Positions 1 to 7,776 of a stretch of DNA of 62,040 nucleotides are shown here, piece by piece. The stretch spans positions 1 to 62,040 of the forward strand of contig NZ_CAMXYR010000003.1 in NCBI RefSeq assembly GCF_947253225.1, written 5' to 3'. The notes under the pieces were generated by a model. The model saw only the letters and a program-made list of their open reading frames with translations. It searched no databases and was not told the DNA's origin. A program made the translations under genes and the position numbers. Each line of letters begins with the position of its first letter. The first letter of the stretch is position 1. This stretch comes from an uncultured Anaerococcus sp. (GTDB taxonomy: Bacteria > Bacillota > Clostridia > Tissierellales > Peptoniphilaceae).

Positions 1-324
1 GAAAACCAAAAACTCGCCATAGCCCGTGCTATCTACAGAGAAAATGCCAAGGCTATGATAATGGATGAGCCAACGGCTGCCCTTGATGCCCTTGCCGAGG
101 AGAAAATCTACAGGGACTTAGAAAAAATAAGCCAAGGAAAAACTTTAATCTTCATTTCCCATAGGCTAGCTTCAACTAGATTTTGTGATAGGATAATGCT
201 CCTTGACGGTGGAAGGATAAGAGAAATCGGCAGTCATCAAGAGCTTCTAGCGAAAAATGGACTCTATAAAGAAATGTACGAATCCCAAAGAAAATATTAC
301 AAGGAGGATGCAGATGAAAAATAA
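1..324 (+). CDS. ABC transporter ATP-binding subunit, C-terminal end (partial)
   Basis: The reading frame is open from base 1, so the gene begins outside the window and only about 107 codons are visible. The fragment carries the end of an ABC signature region (ENQKLAIARA), a Walker B with D-loop (AMIMDEPTAALD) and the H-loop (IFISHRL), followed by the short tail usual for exporter-type ATPase domains. Its stop codon overlaps the next ABC gene by 11 bases, which indicates translational coupling. By context it is one half of a heterodimeric ABC exporter. The substrate cannot be told from the sequence. Confidence 0.85.
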   Translation, partial: ENQKLAIARAIYRENAKAMIMDEPTAALDALAEEKIYRDLEKISQGKTLIFISHRLASTRFCDRIMLLDGGRIREIGSHQELLAKNGLYKEMYESQRKYYKEDADEK

Positions 325-2080
325 ATTTAAAGCCTTGTGGCTTTTTGCCAAAATAATAGCAAAAAACGACCCCCTCTACCTAGGAGTTATCCTCCTTAAC
401 GCCCTAATCAATTCAGCCGTAACCATGGTAGATGTCTTTGTGCCAATGATTTTTATCAATCAAATCACAAGTCCAAGACCTATAGGAGATTTTATAAAAA
501 TTGTAAGTATTCTAGTTCTAGGAAAAATCCTCCTAGATGTCATTAAGAGGGTAGCTGGCAGGGAAGAATTTGTAAGACGTCAAGGAATAAATGACTACCT
601 AACCTTTGAGCTTGCAAAAAAAGCCATGGACTTAACCTATGAGAATATAGAAAATCCCCACACCCTCGACCTAAAGGAAAAAGCCAATGCTGCCATCCGT
701 ATGGGCTCTATCCACAACCTCCTATGGTGTTTGCGTGAAATAATCACAAGCCTATCAACCATGCTTGCGACAGCTTTAATCATAATAAATTTCTCCCCTT
801 ATCTTGTAGCTTTTTCTATAGGAATTTCTTTACTTATAATTGTAACGAGCATCAAAGAATCTGCCTTTACAAGAAAGTTTGACTTAGAAATTGTTGATGT
901 AAATAGGAGATTTTCCTACTACTTCTCCTTGATGGGTGGACCTTCCTACCAAAAAGAAATAAGAGTCTATGAGCTAGGAGATTTGATAAATGCAAAGGTC
1001 AAAAATTACCTCGATAAAATGCTCAATCAATTTAACAAGAGATATGCCTATGAGGCAAACATGAGTGCTATAAAAATTTTCTTAGAAACTATTCTAAGAT
1101 TTATCTCCTACAGCTATGTGGCAATGAGGACCTTGTCAGCGTCCTATGGCCCACAAATTACTTTTGGCGAGTTTTCTCTAGTGATTTCTGCCAATGAAAA
1201 CTTCATGAAAGCCTTTCAAGCCATGTTTACTGAAACTGGCGACTTTATCCTAAGCCTTGCCAACCTCATCCCCCTCTATGACTTCATCAAACTTGATAGC
1301 GATAAGGAGAAAAACCTTAAGGATGCAGGAGCTTTTGAAAGCCTCGAATTTAAAAATGTATCCTTCGCCTACCCAGCTAGCGACAGGCTCATCCTCGATG
1401 ATGTTTCCTTTAAGATAAAGAAGGGAGAAAAAATCTCCATAGTTGGAGTAAACAATGCTGGAAAGACAACCCTAGTAAAGTTAATAGCGAGATTTTTTGA
1501 TATCAAAGATGGAGAAATCCTCTACAACGGGACAAACATCAAAGAAATCAACAAGAAATCCCTCTATAAAAAAATTTCTGCCGTCCTCCAAGATTTTTCC
1601 ATCATGCCTTTTACAATCAAGGAAAATATCCTAGCTAACAAGGCTTACGACAAGGAAAAAATCGATAATATTTTAAAGGAAATAAGCCTTGATGAGAAGG
1701 TAGCTGACCTAGCCTATGGACTTGATACCTACATGAACAAGGATATCTACGAAAATGCAACCGACCTGTCCCTTGGCCAAAAGCAAAAGCTTGCCATAGC
1801 TAGGTGCCTTTACCAAAATCCCGTCCTAATCATTTTAGACGAACCGACAGCAAGTCTCGACCCCCTAGCAGAGGCGAAAATCTACGAGCAATTTAATCAA
1901 ATGACCTCTGGGAAAACTTCCATCTTCATCTCCCACAGGATGAGTTCAACAAGGTTTACCGACAAGGTTCTAGTCCTAGATGAAGGTAAAATCAAGGCCT
2001 TTGACTCCCACGAAAATCTAATGAAAACCGATAACATCTATTCCAGACTCTACAAATCCCAAGCCAAATACTACCAATAA
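314..2080 (+). CDS. ABC exporter half-transporter (membrane + ATPase domains)
   Basis: This is a 588-residue protein. ATG 314 is chosen over earlier in-frame starts because AAGGAGG at 301-307 lies 6 bases upstream. The first ~320 residues are a hydrophobic exporter-type membrane domain and the last ~230 are an ATPase domain. The Walker A reads GVNNAGKTT, with Asn where the second Gly is expected. The signature reads LSLGQ rather than LSGGQ. Walker B (LIILDEPTASLD) and the H-loop (IFISHR) look intact. The gene follows and overlaps a partner ATPase gene, so the product probably forms an asymmetric heterodimer with it. Peptide or drug export is possible but nothing in the sequence fixes the substrate. 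Confidence 0.85.
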   Translation: MKNKFKALWLFAKIIAKNDPLYLGVILLNALINSAVTMVDVFVPMIFINQITSPRPIGDFIKIVSILVLGKILLDVIKRVAGREEFVRRQGINDYLTFELAKKAMDLTYENIENPHTLDLKEKANAAIRMGSIHNLLWCLREIITSLSTMLATALIIINFSPYLVAFSIGISLLIIVTSIKESAFTRKFDLEIVDVNRRFSYYFSLMGGPSYQKEIRVYELGDLINAKVKNYLDKMLNQFNKRYAYEANMSAIKIFLETILRFISYSYVAMRTLSASYGPQITFGEFSLVISANENFMKAFQAMFTETGDFILSLANLIPLYDFIKLDSDKEKNLKDAGAFESLEFKNVSFAYPASDRLILDDVSFKIKKGEKISIVGVNNAGKTTLVKLIARFFDIKDGEILYNGTNIKEINKKSLYKKISAVLQDFSIMPFTIKENILANKAYDKEKIDNILKEISLDEKVADLAYGLDTYMNKDIYENATDLSLGQKQKLAIARCLYQNPVLIILDEPTASLDPLAEAKIYEQFNQMTSGKTSIFISHRMSSTRFTDKVLVLDEGKIKAFDSHENLMKTDNIYSRLYKSQAKYYQ

Positions 2081-2095
2081 ATCAACATTTGGGCA

Positions 2096-2132
2096 GGCTA
2101 GCTAAGACTACTTAGCTAGCCCTCTTTATTTG
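2096..2132 (+). terminator. Intrinsic terminator after the ABC exporter pair
   Basis: An 11-bp stem, GGCTAGCTAAG with CTTAGCTAGCC around an ACTA loop, is followed by the T-rich stretch CTCTTTATTT. It lies 16 bases after the ABC stop codon. Confidence 0.8.
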
Positions 2133-2163
2133 TAAAGTATCTTAAATATTTACTAAAAAAACA

Positions 2164-2192
2164 TTGTTAAATTTATAATTATATCATATAAT
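2164..2192 (+). promoter_or_regulatory. Promoter of panD-panC-panS
   Basis: TTGTTA at 2164-2169 and TATAAT at 2187-2192 are separated by 17 bases. The predicted transcript starts near 2199 and carries a leader of about 160 bases before panD. Confidence 0.65.
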
Positions 2193-2198
2193 ACTGGT

Positions 2199-2350
2199 GG
2201 AGATAGTATTTAAGGTTTGAAACTATACTCTTTTACACCATTATATTAATTTTGAAAAAATGAGCTTATATACTTAATGAGACTCAAAATATTTTGTTAG
2301 CAAGCAAGGTTTTTGTCTTTTTATTAAAGTGCATTTCCTTGCTTTTTTTT
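2199..2350 (+). promoter_or_regulatory. Structured, attenuated 5' leader of the pan operon
   Basis: The leader has a stem-loop near its 5' end: GAG pairs with CTC and ATAGT with ACTAT, with one bulged A on the 3' side (2200-2229). A second smaller GAG...ACTC stem-loop lies at about 2262-2285. An intrinsic terminator follows: AAGCAAGG 2302-2309 pairs with CCTTGCTT 2337-2344 before a T run ending at 2350, immediately before the panD ribosome site. A terminator placed there is an attenuator. Stem-loops with bulged A upstream of pantothenate genes are the hallmark of the published pan RNA motif; assigning this leader to that family is inference. Confidence 0.55.
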
Positions 2351-2360
2351 AGGAGATTTT

Positions 2361-2744
2361 ATGAATATTGAAATGTTAGAAGGAAAAATTCATAGGGCTA
2401 GGGTAACTGAAGCCCAACTAGACTACGTCGGTTCTATAACTGTCGATGAAGTCTTGCTCGAAGGTGCTGGTATCAGGGAATACCAAAAAGTACAGGTAGT
2501 TGATGTAAATAATGGAAATAGAATTGAAACTTATACTATTGCTGGAGAAAAAAATAGCGGGGTTATTTGCCTAAATGGTGCCGCTGCTAGACTTTTTTCT
2601 GTCGGTGATAAAGTAATTATCATGGCCTATGCCTCTTATAGTGAGGATGATTTAAAGGATTATAGGCCAAAGGTTGTTTTTGTTGATGATGAAAATAAAA
2701 TCAAAAAAATTTTATCATACGAAAAACACGGAACTTTAGCTTAG
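2361..2744 (+). CDS. panD: Aspartate 1-decarboxylase (PanD)
   Basis: At 127 residues this matches the usual PanD length. PanD makes beta-alanine from L-aspartate for pantothenate synthesis. The Gly24-Ser25 pair (YVGSITVD) is the self-cleavage site at which Ser25 becomes the pyruvoyl cofactor. Lys9 (GKIHRA) and the segment NGAAARL also match the family. The ribosome site AGGAG (2351-2355) directly follows the leader terminator. panC begins 52 bases after the stop, so the two genes form an operon. Confidence 0.96.
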   Translation: MNIEMLEGKIHRARVTEAQLDYVGSITVDEVLLEGAGIREYQKVQVVDVNNGNRIETYTIAGEKNSGVICLNGAAARLFSVGDKVIIMAYASYSEDDLKDYRPKVVFVDDENKIKKILSYEKHGTLA

Positions 2745-2796
2745 ATAATTTTAGTGGTGTATGAGGCTATCTCTAAAATTTTTTAGAGGAGAAAAA

Positions 2797-3636
2797 ATGA
2801 AAGTTATTAAAAAAGTCAAAGACTTAAGAGAAGTTTTGAAGGTCTACAAAAAAGAAGGAAGGACAATAGGTCTTGTTCCTACTATGGGATTTTTGCACAA
2901 GGGCCATGCAAGCCTTATCAAAAGAGCAGTTAGTGATAATGATATCGTAGTTGTTTCCGACTTTGTCAACCCTATCCAATTTGGTCCAAATGAGGATTTG
3001 GATGCTTATCCACGAGATATTGAAGCTGATAGCAAGCTTTGTGAGAGTCTGGGTGCTGATTTTATCTTTAACCCTGACCCAAGTGAGATGTATCATGACA
3101 AAAAGGCCTTTGTAGATATTGAAGGACTTTCTGATAACTTGTGCGGATCAAGAAGACCTGGCCACTTCAGGGGCGTTTGCACAGTTTGCACAAAATTATT
3201 TAATATAGTAGGTCCAGACAGGGCATATTTTGGGCAAAAGGATGCTCAGCAACTTGCTATAATCAAAAAAATGGTAGGTGATTTGAATATACCAGTAGAA
3301 ATCATCGCCTGCCCTATTGTAAGAGAAGATGACGGTCTCGCCATGTCCTCAAGAAATACTTACCTTACTTCCGAAGAAAGAAAAGCCGCCCTCTGCCTTT
3401 CCAAAGCAATCTTTGCTGGAGAAAAAATGGCAAAAGAAGGAGCTTCTGTAAAAGAAGTTTTGACAAAGATGGAAGAAATAATTTCAGCAGAGAAACTCGC
3501 AAAAATCGACTACATAAGTGCAGTTGACCTAGAAACAATAAAAGATGTAGATGATTTTTCTAAAGCCACCTTGGTTGCCCTAGCAGTTTACATCGGCAAA
3601 ACTAGGTTGATTGACAACTTTATATACGAGGTCTAG
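2797..3636 (+). CDS. panC: Pantothenate synthetase (PanC)
   Basis: This is a 279-residue enzyme that joins pantoate and beta-alanine using ATP. The ATP-binding HIGH-type motif is PTMGFLHKGH (residues 28-37), followed by FGQKDAQQ and the AMSSRN loop near residue 187. ATG 2797 is preferred because AGAGGAG lies at 2785-2791; an earlier in-frame ATG at 2761 has no ribosome site. The gene sits between panD and a PanS-type transporter. There is no panB or panE here, so pantoate may be obtained from outside the cell. Confidence 0.96.
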   Translation: MKVIKKVKDLREVLKVYKKEGRTIGLVPTMGFLHKGHASLIKRAVSDNDIVVVSDFVNPIQFGPNEDLDAYPRDIEADSKLCESLGADFIFNPDPSEMYHDKKAFVDIEGLSDNLCGSRRPGHFRGVCTVCTKLFNIVGPDRAYFGQKDAQQLAIIKKMVGDLNIPVEIIACPIVREDDGLAMSSRNTYLTSEERKAALCLSKAIFAGEKMAKEGASVKEVLTKMEEIISAEKLAKIDYISAVDLETIKDVDDFSKATLVALAVYIGKTRLIDNFIYEV

Positions 3637-3637
3637 G

Positions 3638-4594
3638 ATGGGAAGTTTTTCAAAAATCTCAGAGAAAATAACTCAAAATATCGGCCTAATAATTGTAATA
3701 TTTTCTGCCATAGCCTACTTTGCACCAAGATATTTTTCTTGGATGACAACTTACACAACAATTTTTCTCGCCCTCGCCATGTTTGGAATGGGAACTAGCA
3801 TAAACTCCGATTCCTTAAAGAAAATCCTTAGCCACCCTAAGAACATTTTCATAGGAGCTTTGGCACAATTTACAATCATGCCCCTCCTTGCTTGGCTTTT
3901 GGCTCTTGCTTTTAAGGTTGATAAGGATCTTGCCCTAGGACTAATCCTTGTTGGATGCTGTCCTGGAGGAACCGCCTCAAATGTGATAACCCACATAGCC
4001 GGTGGAGATGTTTCTATGTCAGTTTCAATGACAATTTTATCGACCCTCCTTGCTCCAATCCTTACACCATTTTTGGTATATCTTTTGGCAGGAAGGTGGG
4101 TTGACGTTTCAATCTTAGCTATGGTTAAATCTGTCCTTACAGTAGTTTTAATCCCTGTTCTAATGGGCATTTTCGCCAAAAAATTAAGTCCTGAGAAGAT
4201 GGAAAAGTCCAAGGCAATTTTCCCCCTAATCTCCTCCCTTGCAATTATTTTAATAATTTCAGGCATAATCGGAGCAAACGCTGAAAAAATCGCTAAATCA
4301 GGCCTAATAGTTTTGTTGATAGTGATGATTCACAACGGCCTAGGCCTTGTGCTAGGACTTGGAGTTGCTAAAATTTTCAAAATGGATTATGACAAACAAA
4401 CAGCCCTCGCAATCGAAGTCGGCATGCAAAATTCTGGCCTTGCCATCCAACTTGCTAGTGCAAACTTTGCCCTAAATCCCCTAGCAACCCTTCCTGGAGC
4501 CATATTTTCAATCTGGCACAATATATCAGGGTCAATTTTCGCATCAATAAGAAGAAAAGATAACAAACAATTCGCCTTTGCTAAGGTCCGATAA
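3638..4594 (+). CDS. panS: BASS-family transporter, probable (keto)pantoate importer PanS
   Basis: This is a 318-residue, very hydrophobic protein of the bile acid:sodium symporter family. Family hallmarks are ALAMFGMGTSI near residue 50, GLILVGCCPGGTASNVITH near residue 115 and GMQNSGLA near residue 270. ATG 3638 starts one base after the panC stop and has GAGGT upstream, so the genes are probably translationally coupled. In enteric bacteria a member of this family, PanS, brings in pantoate-type precursors. The direct link to panD and panC supports that role here. The assignment rests on context rather than on a diagnostic residue. Confidence 0.8.
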   Translation: MGSFSKISEKITQNIGLIIVIFSAIAYFAPRYFSWMTTYTTIFLALAMFGMGTSINSDSLKKILSHPKNIFIGALAQFTIMPLLAWLLALAFKVDKDLALGLILVGCCPGGTASNVITHIAGGDVSMSVSMTILSTLLAPILTPFLVYLLAGRWVDVSILAMVKSVLTVVLIPVLMGIFAKKLSPEKMEKSKAIFPLISSLAIILIISGIIGANAEKIAKSGLIVLLIVMIHNGLGLVLGLGVAKIFKMDYDKQTALAIEVGMQNSGLAIQLASANFALNPLATLPGAIFSIWHNISGSIFASIRRKDNKQFAFAKVR

Positions 4595-4621
4595 TTTTAT
4601 AAGCTAATATCTAAACAAGTA

Positions 4622-4665
4622 AAAGAGTGGTTAATGCTAGCTAAGCTAGTATCCAACCACTCTTT
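4622..4665 (+). terminator. Hairpin terminator after panS
   Basis: A perfect 11-bp stem, AAAGAGTGGTT (4622-4632) with AACCACTCTTT (4655-4665), encloses a 22-base loop that contains TAGCTAAGCTAG. It lies between convergent panS and the MgtC-like gene. The T run on the plus strand is short, and A residues at its left end could serve the minus strand. Confidence 0.65.
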
Positions 4666-4704
4666 CCTATTGCTAAATTTTAAGAAGGACTTATATCCTT
4701 CCCG

Positions 4705-5352
4705 TCAAAATACCTTAAATTCTTCAACACTTAAATCCGTTTCTATGTGGTTTAAGAAATCGGTCATCTCTTGGCTAGATTTAGGATACATCCTAAAGCT
4801 CAAATAATAAAGTTGGTCCTTGTATTTGAGATTGTAGGCCCTCTTTGATATGTTATTTTTTTCTATATATTCATCTATATCCCCAACAACATTGGAATCA
4901 TGCGACTTTATCACTATATTATATTGGTCGTGTTTTTGGAAGATATCTGCCTTATACAAGAAGTTTTGCAAGATTATAATTAGAAATGCCGTTACAATGG
5001 CAAGAAAATACATACCTGCCCCAAAGGACATCCCAACTATAGATGTTGTCCAAATTCCAGCAGCCGTCGTAAGACCTGTAACATCGTTATTTTTCACAAA
5101 TATGATTCCAGCTCCCAAAAAACCAATCCCAGATACGATTTGAGCCGCAACCCTTGCTGCATCATAAGCCTCTACATCATAAAAGCCGTACTTGGAAATA
5201 ATCATAGCAAGACAAGAGCCCAAACAAACTATGGTGTGAGTCCTAGACCCTGCCGACTTGTTTTTGCTCGCTCTCTCTGCCCCAATGGCATAACCACTTA
5301 GGCAAGCTAACAATATTCTCAAAAGTAAATTCAAATTCAAATCCCAATCCAT
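4705..5352 (-). CDS. MgtC/SapB-family membrane protein
   Basis: This is a 215-residue protein. The N-terminal ~140 residues hold several membrane segments and the MgtC signature region (GYAIGAERASKNKSAGSRTH, then GFLGAGIIF and TTAAGIW). The C-terminal ~75 residues are soluble and ACT-like in character. Family members are linked to growth in low magnesium and to control of ATP synthase, not to magnesium transport itself. AGGAGG at 5358-5363 supports the start. The transcript has a short leader with a terminator-like hairpin directly before the ribosome site, so expression is probably attenuated. Confidence 0.85.
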   Translation of the reverse strand: MDWDLNLNLLLRILLACLSGYAIGAERASKNKSAGSRTHTIVCLGSCLAMIISKYGFYDVEAYDAARVAAQIVSGIGFLGAGIIFVKNNDVTGLTTAAGIWTTSIVGMSFGAGMYFLAIVTAFLIIILQNFLYKADIFQKHDQYNIVIKSHDSNVVGDIDEYIEKNNISKRAYNLKYKDQLYYLSFRMYPKSSQEMTDFLNHIETDLSVEEFKVF

Positions 5353-5361
5353 AATTTCCTC

Positions 5362-5397
5362 CTAAAAACAAAAAGGCAGTGAGAAAAATAAATCCAT
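5362..5397 (-). CDS. Possible 11-codon leader peptide of the MgtC-like gene
   Basis: The ORF MDLFFSLPFCF lies entirely within the mgtC leader. Its ATG falls in the 5' arm of the terminator hairpin and its TAG stop overlaps the AGGAGG ribosome site of the MgtC-like gene. That arrangement would allow leader translation to open or close the terminator. Its own ribosome site is weak (AAGAG). Small leader ORFs controlling mgtA and mgtC are known in Salmonella, but this one has no recognisable similarity. It is tentative. Confidence 0.3.
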   Translation of the reverse strand: MDLFFSLPFCF

Positions 5398-5404
5398 CAC
5401 TGCT
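5369..5404 (-). promoter_or_regulatory. Attenuator hairpin in the MgtC-like gene leader
   Basis: On the minus strand AGCAGTGA pairs with TCACTGCC around a 14-base loop and is followed by TTTTTG. The ribosome site AGGAGG begins 6 bases after the U run. An intrinsic terminator between promoter and gene implies conditional read-through. Confidence 0.6.
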
Positions 5405-5428
5405 CTTATCTATACAATTATAATGATA

Positions 5429-5456
5429 ATTCTATCACAATATCCTAATATGTCAA
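5429..5456 (-). promoter_or_regulatory. Promoter of the MgtC-like gene
   Basis: TTGACA (5451-5456) and extended -10 TGATAGAAT (TAGAAT at 5429-5434) are 16 bases apart on the minus strand. The predicted leader is only about 70 bases, too short for an M-box riboswitch. Confidence 0.65.
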
Positions 5457-5515
5457 TAGCTTTTTTCCTAAAGGCAAGTTTTTTATAAAAATCAAGGAAA
5501 AGGTTTTAAAAATAT

Positions 5516-5544
5516 TTGACGAATTATTTAGAATATATTATAAT
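5516..5544 (+). promoter_or_regulatory. Promoter of glpQ-agcS
   Basis: TTGACG (5516-5521) and TATAAT (5539-5544) are separated by exactly 17 bases, a near-consensus vegetative promoter. Confidence 0.75.
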
Positions 5545-5561
5545 TATAAAAACTGAATATT

Positions 5562-5608
5562 TTAGAGATAAGAGAGTTGTAAGTATATGGGTTAACCTAT
5601 ACTTTTTT
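5562..5608 (+). promoter_or_regulatory. glpQ leader: AGAGA motif plus terminator (likely GlpP target)
   Basis: TTAGAGATAAGAGAG (5562-5576) lies just before a hairpin in which AAGTATA (5581-5587) pairs with TATACTT (5598-5604), followed by six T. The terminator sits between the promoter and glpQ. AGAGA-type repeats followed by a terminator also occur in the leaders of glpP-glpK and the glpA-like gene in this window. Antitermination by GlpP is the obvious hypothesis. Confidence 0.55.
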
Positions 5609-5649
5609 ATTTTCTAAAAATTGTTTTCATTATCTATTTAGGAGGAATT

Positions 5650-6363
5650 ATGTTAAATATTGCCCACCGTGGTTTCAAGGGATCCTACCCCGAAAATACC
5701 ATGCTCGCCTTCAGGAAGGCAGTCGAAGTTGGTGCAGACGGGGTGGAATTTGATGTCCACCTTACAAAAGATGGACACCTAGTTATTATTCATGATGAAA
5801 ATCTCATCAGAACTTGTGGAGTTGATGTTTTGGTTAAGGATTTAAGCCTAGCTGAGCTAAAAAAATACGATGCCGCTTTTGCCTATGAGGCCTACCATGA
5901 AGAAATTCCAAGTCTTAGGGAGTATTTTGCCTATGCCAAAGACCTCGACCTTGTAACAAATATCGAGATTAAAAATGGTCTTTATTTTTATGAGGGTATC
6001 GAAGAAAAACTATATGCCCTTATTAAGGAATATTCTATGGAGGATAAGGTGATTATCTCATCTTTCAACCACCAAAGCATCCTTAGGATGAAGGAGCTTG
6101 ATGATAGCTTGGCCCTTGCCTTTCTGGAAGAGTCTATTCTAGTTGACCCAATAGGCTACCTAAAAGACCATGCTATAAAAATCTACCATCCAATCGCTCA
6201 GACTTTTGATAAGGCCTTGGTGGATAAGTTCCACGAAGAAGGAATTACGGTCAACGCATGGACAAGCGATAAGGTACCTTATAATTTTAAAGAATTAAAC
6301 GATATTGGTTTTGATGCGATAATCTCAGATTATCCAGATAGGTTCGTTAGAGAACTTGGCTAA
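5650..6363 (+). CDS. glpQ: Glycerophosphodiester phosphodiesterase
   Basis: This is a 237-residue, apparently cytoplasmic enzyme with no signal peptide. It hydrolyses glycerophosphodiesters to glycerol-3-phosphate and an alcohol. The catalytic HRG lies at residues 6-8 (IAHRG), the metal ligands are in EFDVHLTKDG near residue 39, and the second histidine is in HDE near residue 54. Later blocks are NIEIK and SDYPD. The AGGAGGA ribosome site is 5-6 bases upstream. The product G3P feeds the glp enzymes at 18-23 kb, and both units have similar attenuated leaders. Confidence 0.93.
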   Translation: MLNIAHRGFKGSYPENTMLAFRKAVEVGADGVEFDVHLTKDGHLVIIHDENLIRTCGVDVLVKDLSLAELKKYDAAFAYEAYHEEIPSLREYFAYAKDLDLVTNIEIKNGLYFYEGIEEKLYALIKEYSMEDKVIISSFNHQSILRMKELDDSLALAFLEESILVDPIGYLKDHAIKIYHPIAQTFDKALVDKFHEEGITVNAWTSDKVPYNFKELNDIGFDAIISDYPDRFVRELG

Positions 6364-6377
6364 GAAAAGGAGAATAT

Positions 6378-7730
6378 ATGAAAGAATTTGAACTTATACT
6401 AGAAAATATTAATAAGATGCTCTGGGGCAACTGGCTTGTCTTTGTTTTATTGGGACTTGGAATTTTATATACCTTTGCGACAGGCTTCGTCCAAGTTAAG
6501 CACTTTGTTTACATAATGAAGGAAACTTTGATTAAGAGTTTTAAGGAAAGAAACCTAGAAAAAAGAGAGGGTTCTCTTTCAACCTTCCAAGCTATGATGG
6601 TAACCTTGGCAGGAAATATCGGCGGTGGAAATGTCGTTGGTGTTGCAACAGCCATAGTTTCTGGTGGTTTTGGAGCAGTTTTTTGGATGTGGCTTGCTGC
6701 CTTTTTTGGCATGGCCCTAAAGTATGGAGAAATCATCCTCTCCCAATTGTATAGAGGCGAAGATCAGGAAGGAAATATCCTCTCAGGTCCTATGTATTAC
6801 ATAAGAGATGGTCTAAAATCACCAAAGTTGGGTATAGTTATAGCCATCCTCATGACCATAAAAATGATGGGAGCAAATCTTGTCCAATCAAATACCATTG
6901 CTACTATCTTGCAAGATAATTTTGGCTTCAATAATTTGCTTACAGGTTTCATTCTTACAGGTCTTTTGTTTGTTATAGCTATCGGTGGCCTAAAGAGATT
7001 GGCAAAGCTTGCAACTAGCCTTGTTCCAATAATGTCAATTTTTTATGTAGTTTTATGCCTACTAGTTATCCTTATAAATATTAAAAACGTGCCTTTAGTT
7101 TTTAGGGAAATATTTACCCAAGCCTTTTCTTTTAAGGCAGCAGCAGGTGGTGTGGCAGGTACTGTTATAGCCAAGGCCATGCAATATGGTATAGCAAGGG
7201 GTATGTATTCAAATGAGGCTGGTGAAGGTACTGCACCATTCGCCCACGGAACAGCTATAGTAAATCATCCAGTAGAAGAAGGAATAACAGGAGTTACAGA
7301 AGTATTTATTGATACAATCCTCATCTGCTCAATGACAGCTATCACAATAGGTGTTTCTCAAATACCTTTGGATGGAGAAACTATCAAGGCATCAAACATG
7401 GCAATCCAAGCCATAGGAACAGTTTACCAACCCCTATCCTACTTGGCAATTTTCGCCTTGTTGATATTCTGCTTTACAACCCTCATGGGTCAATGGTTCA
7501 ACGCAGCCAAGTCCTTTACCTATGCTTATGGAGCAAAGTTTACTGACAAAATTAAATACATTTATCCTTTCCTCTGCATCATTGGATGTCTCGGAAAGAT
7601 TAGCCTAGTATGGACTGTCCAAGATATAGCTATGGGACTTGTAATTATCCCAAATATGTTAGCCTTGCTCCTCCTAGTTAAGGAAGTTCGTGTCCAAACT
7701 AAAGATTATTTTGATAAGCTTAAAAAATAG
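6378..7730 (+). CDS. AGCS-family sodium:alanine/glycine symporter
   Basis: This is a 450-residue integral membrane protein, the usual family length. Signature segments are the motif LAGNIGGGNVVGVATAI near residue 78, ARGMYSNEAGEGTAPFAH near residue 275 and TTLMGQWFNAAKSF near residue 375. It probably imports small neutral amino acids with sodium. It lies 14 bases after glpQ with its own AAGGAG ribosome site, so it is co-transcribed and falls under the same leader control. A bidirectional terminator follows. Confidence 0.9.
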   Translation: MKEFELILENINKMLWGNWLVFVLLGLGILYTFATGFVQVKHFVYIMKETLIKSFKERNLEKREGSLSTFQAMMVTLAGNIGGGNVVGVATAIVSGGFGAVFWMWLAAFFGMALKYGEIILSQLYRGEDQEGNILSGPMYYIRDGLKSPKLGIVIAILMTIKMMGANLVQSNTIATILQDNFGFNNLLTGFILTGLLFVIAIGGLKRLAKLATSLVPIMSIFYVVLCLLVILINIKNVPLVFREIFTQAFSFKAAAGGVAGTVIAKAMQYGIARGMYSNEAGEGTAPFAHGTAIVNHPVEEGITGVTEVFIDTILICSMTAITIGVSQIPLDGETIKASNMAIQAIGTVYQPLSYLAIFALLIFCFTTLMGQWFNAAKSFTYAYGAKFTDKIKYIYPFLCIIGCLGKISLVWTVQDIAMGLVIIPNMLALLLLVKEVRVQTKDYFDKLKK

Positions 7731-7739
7731 CAAGCAAAA

Positions 7740-7776
7740 AAGGTGGCTAGAATAGATAGCTATTCTTCCACCTTTT
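7740..7776 (+). terminator. Terminator between convergent agcS and ecfT
   Basis: AAGGTGG...CCACCTT (7740-7746 with 7768-7774), extended by TAGAATAG with CTATTCT, gives a stem of about 14 bp. A residues on the left and T residues on the right make it usable on both strands. It overlaps the last bases of ecfT. Confidence 0.8.

Noticed and set aside
4636..4649. Recurring TAGCTAAGCTAG in hairpins near 2.1, 4.6 and 48.7 kb as a repeat family
   Set aside because: The string is short and nearly self-complementary, so recurrence inside hairpins is expected by chance.
5369..5456. M-box magnesium riboswitch upstream of the MgtC-like gene
   Set aside because: The predicted leader is about 70 bases, much shorter than an M-box, and only one hairpin is present.
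5404..5576. Shared AGATAAGAG in the mgtC and glpQ leaders as one regulatory motif
   Set aside because: Only nine bases match and the functions differ; the longer match among glp leaders is more convincing.
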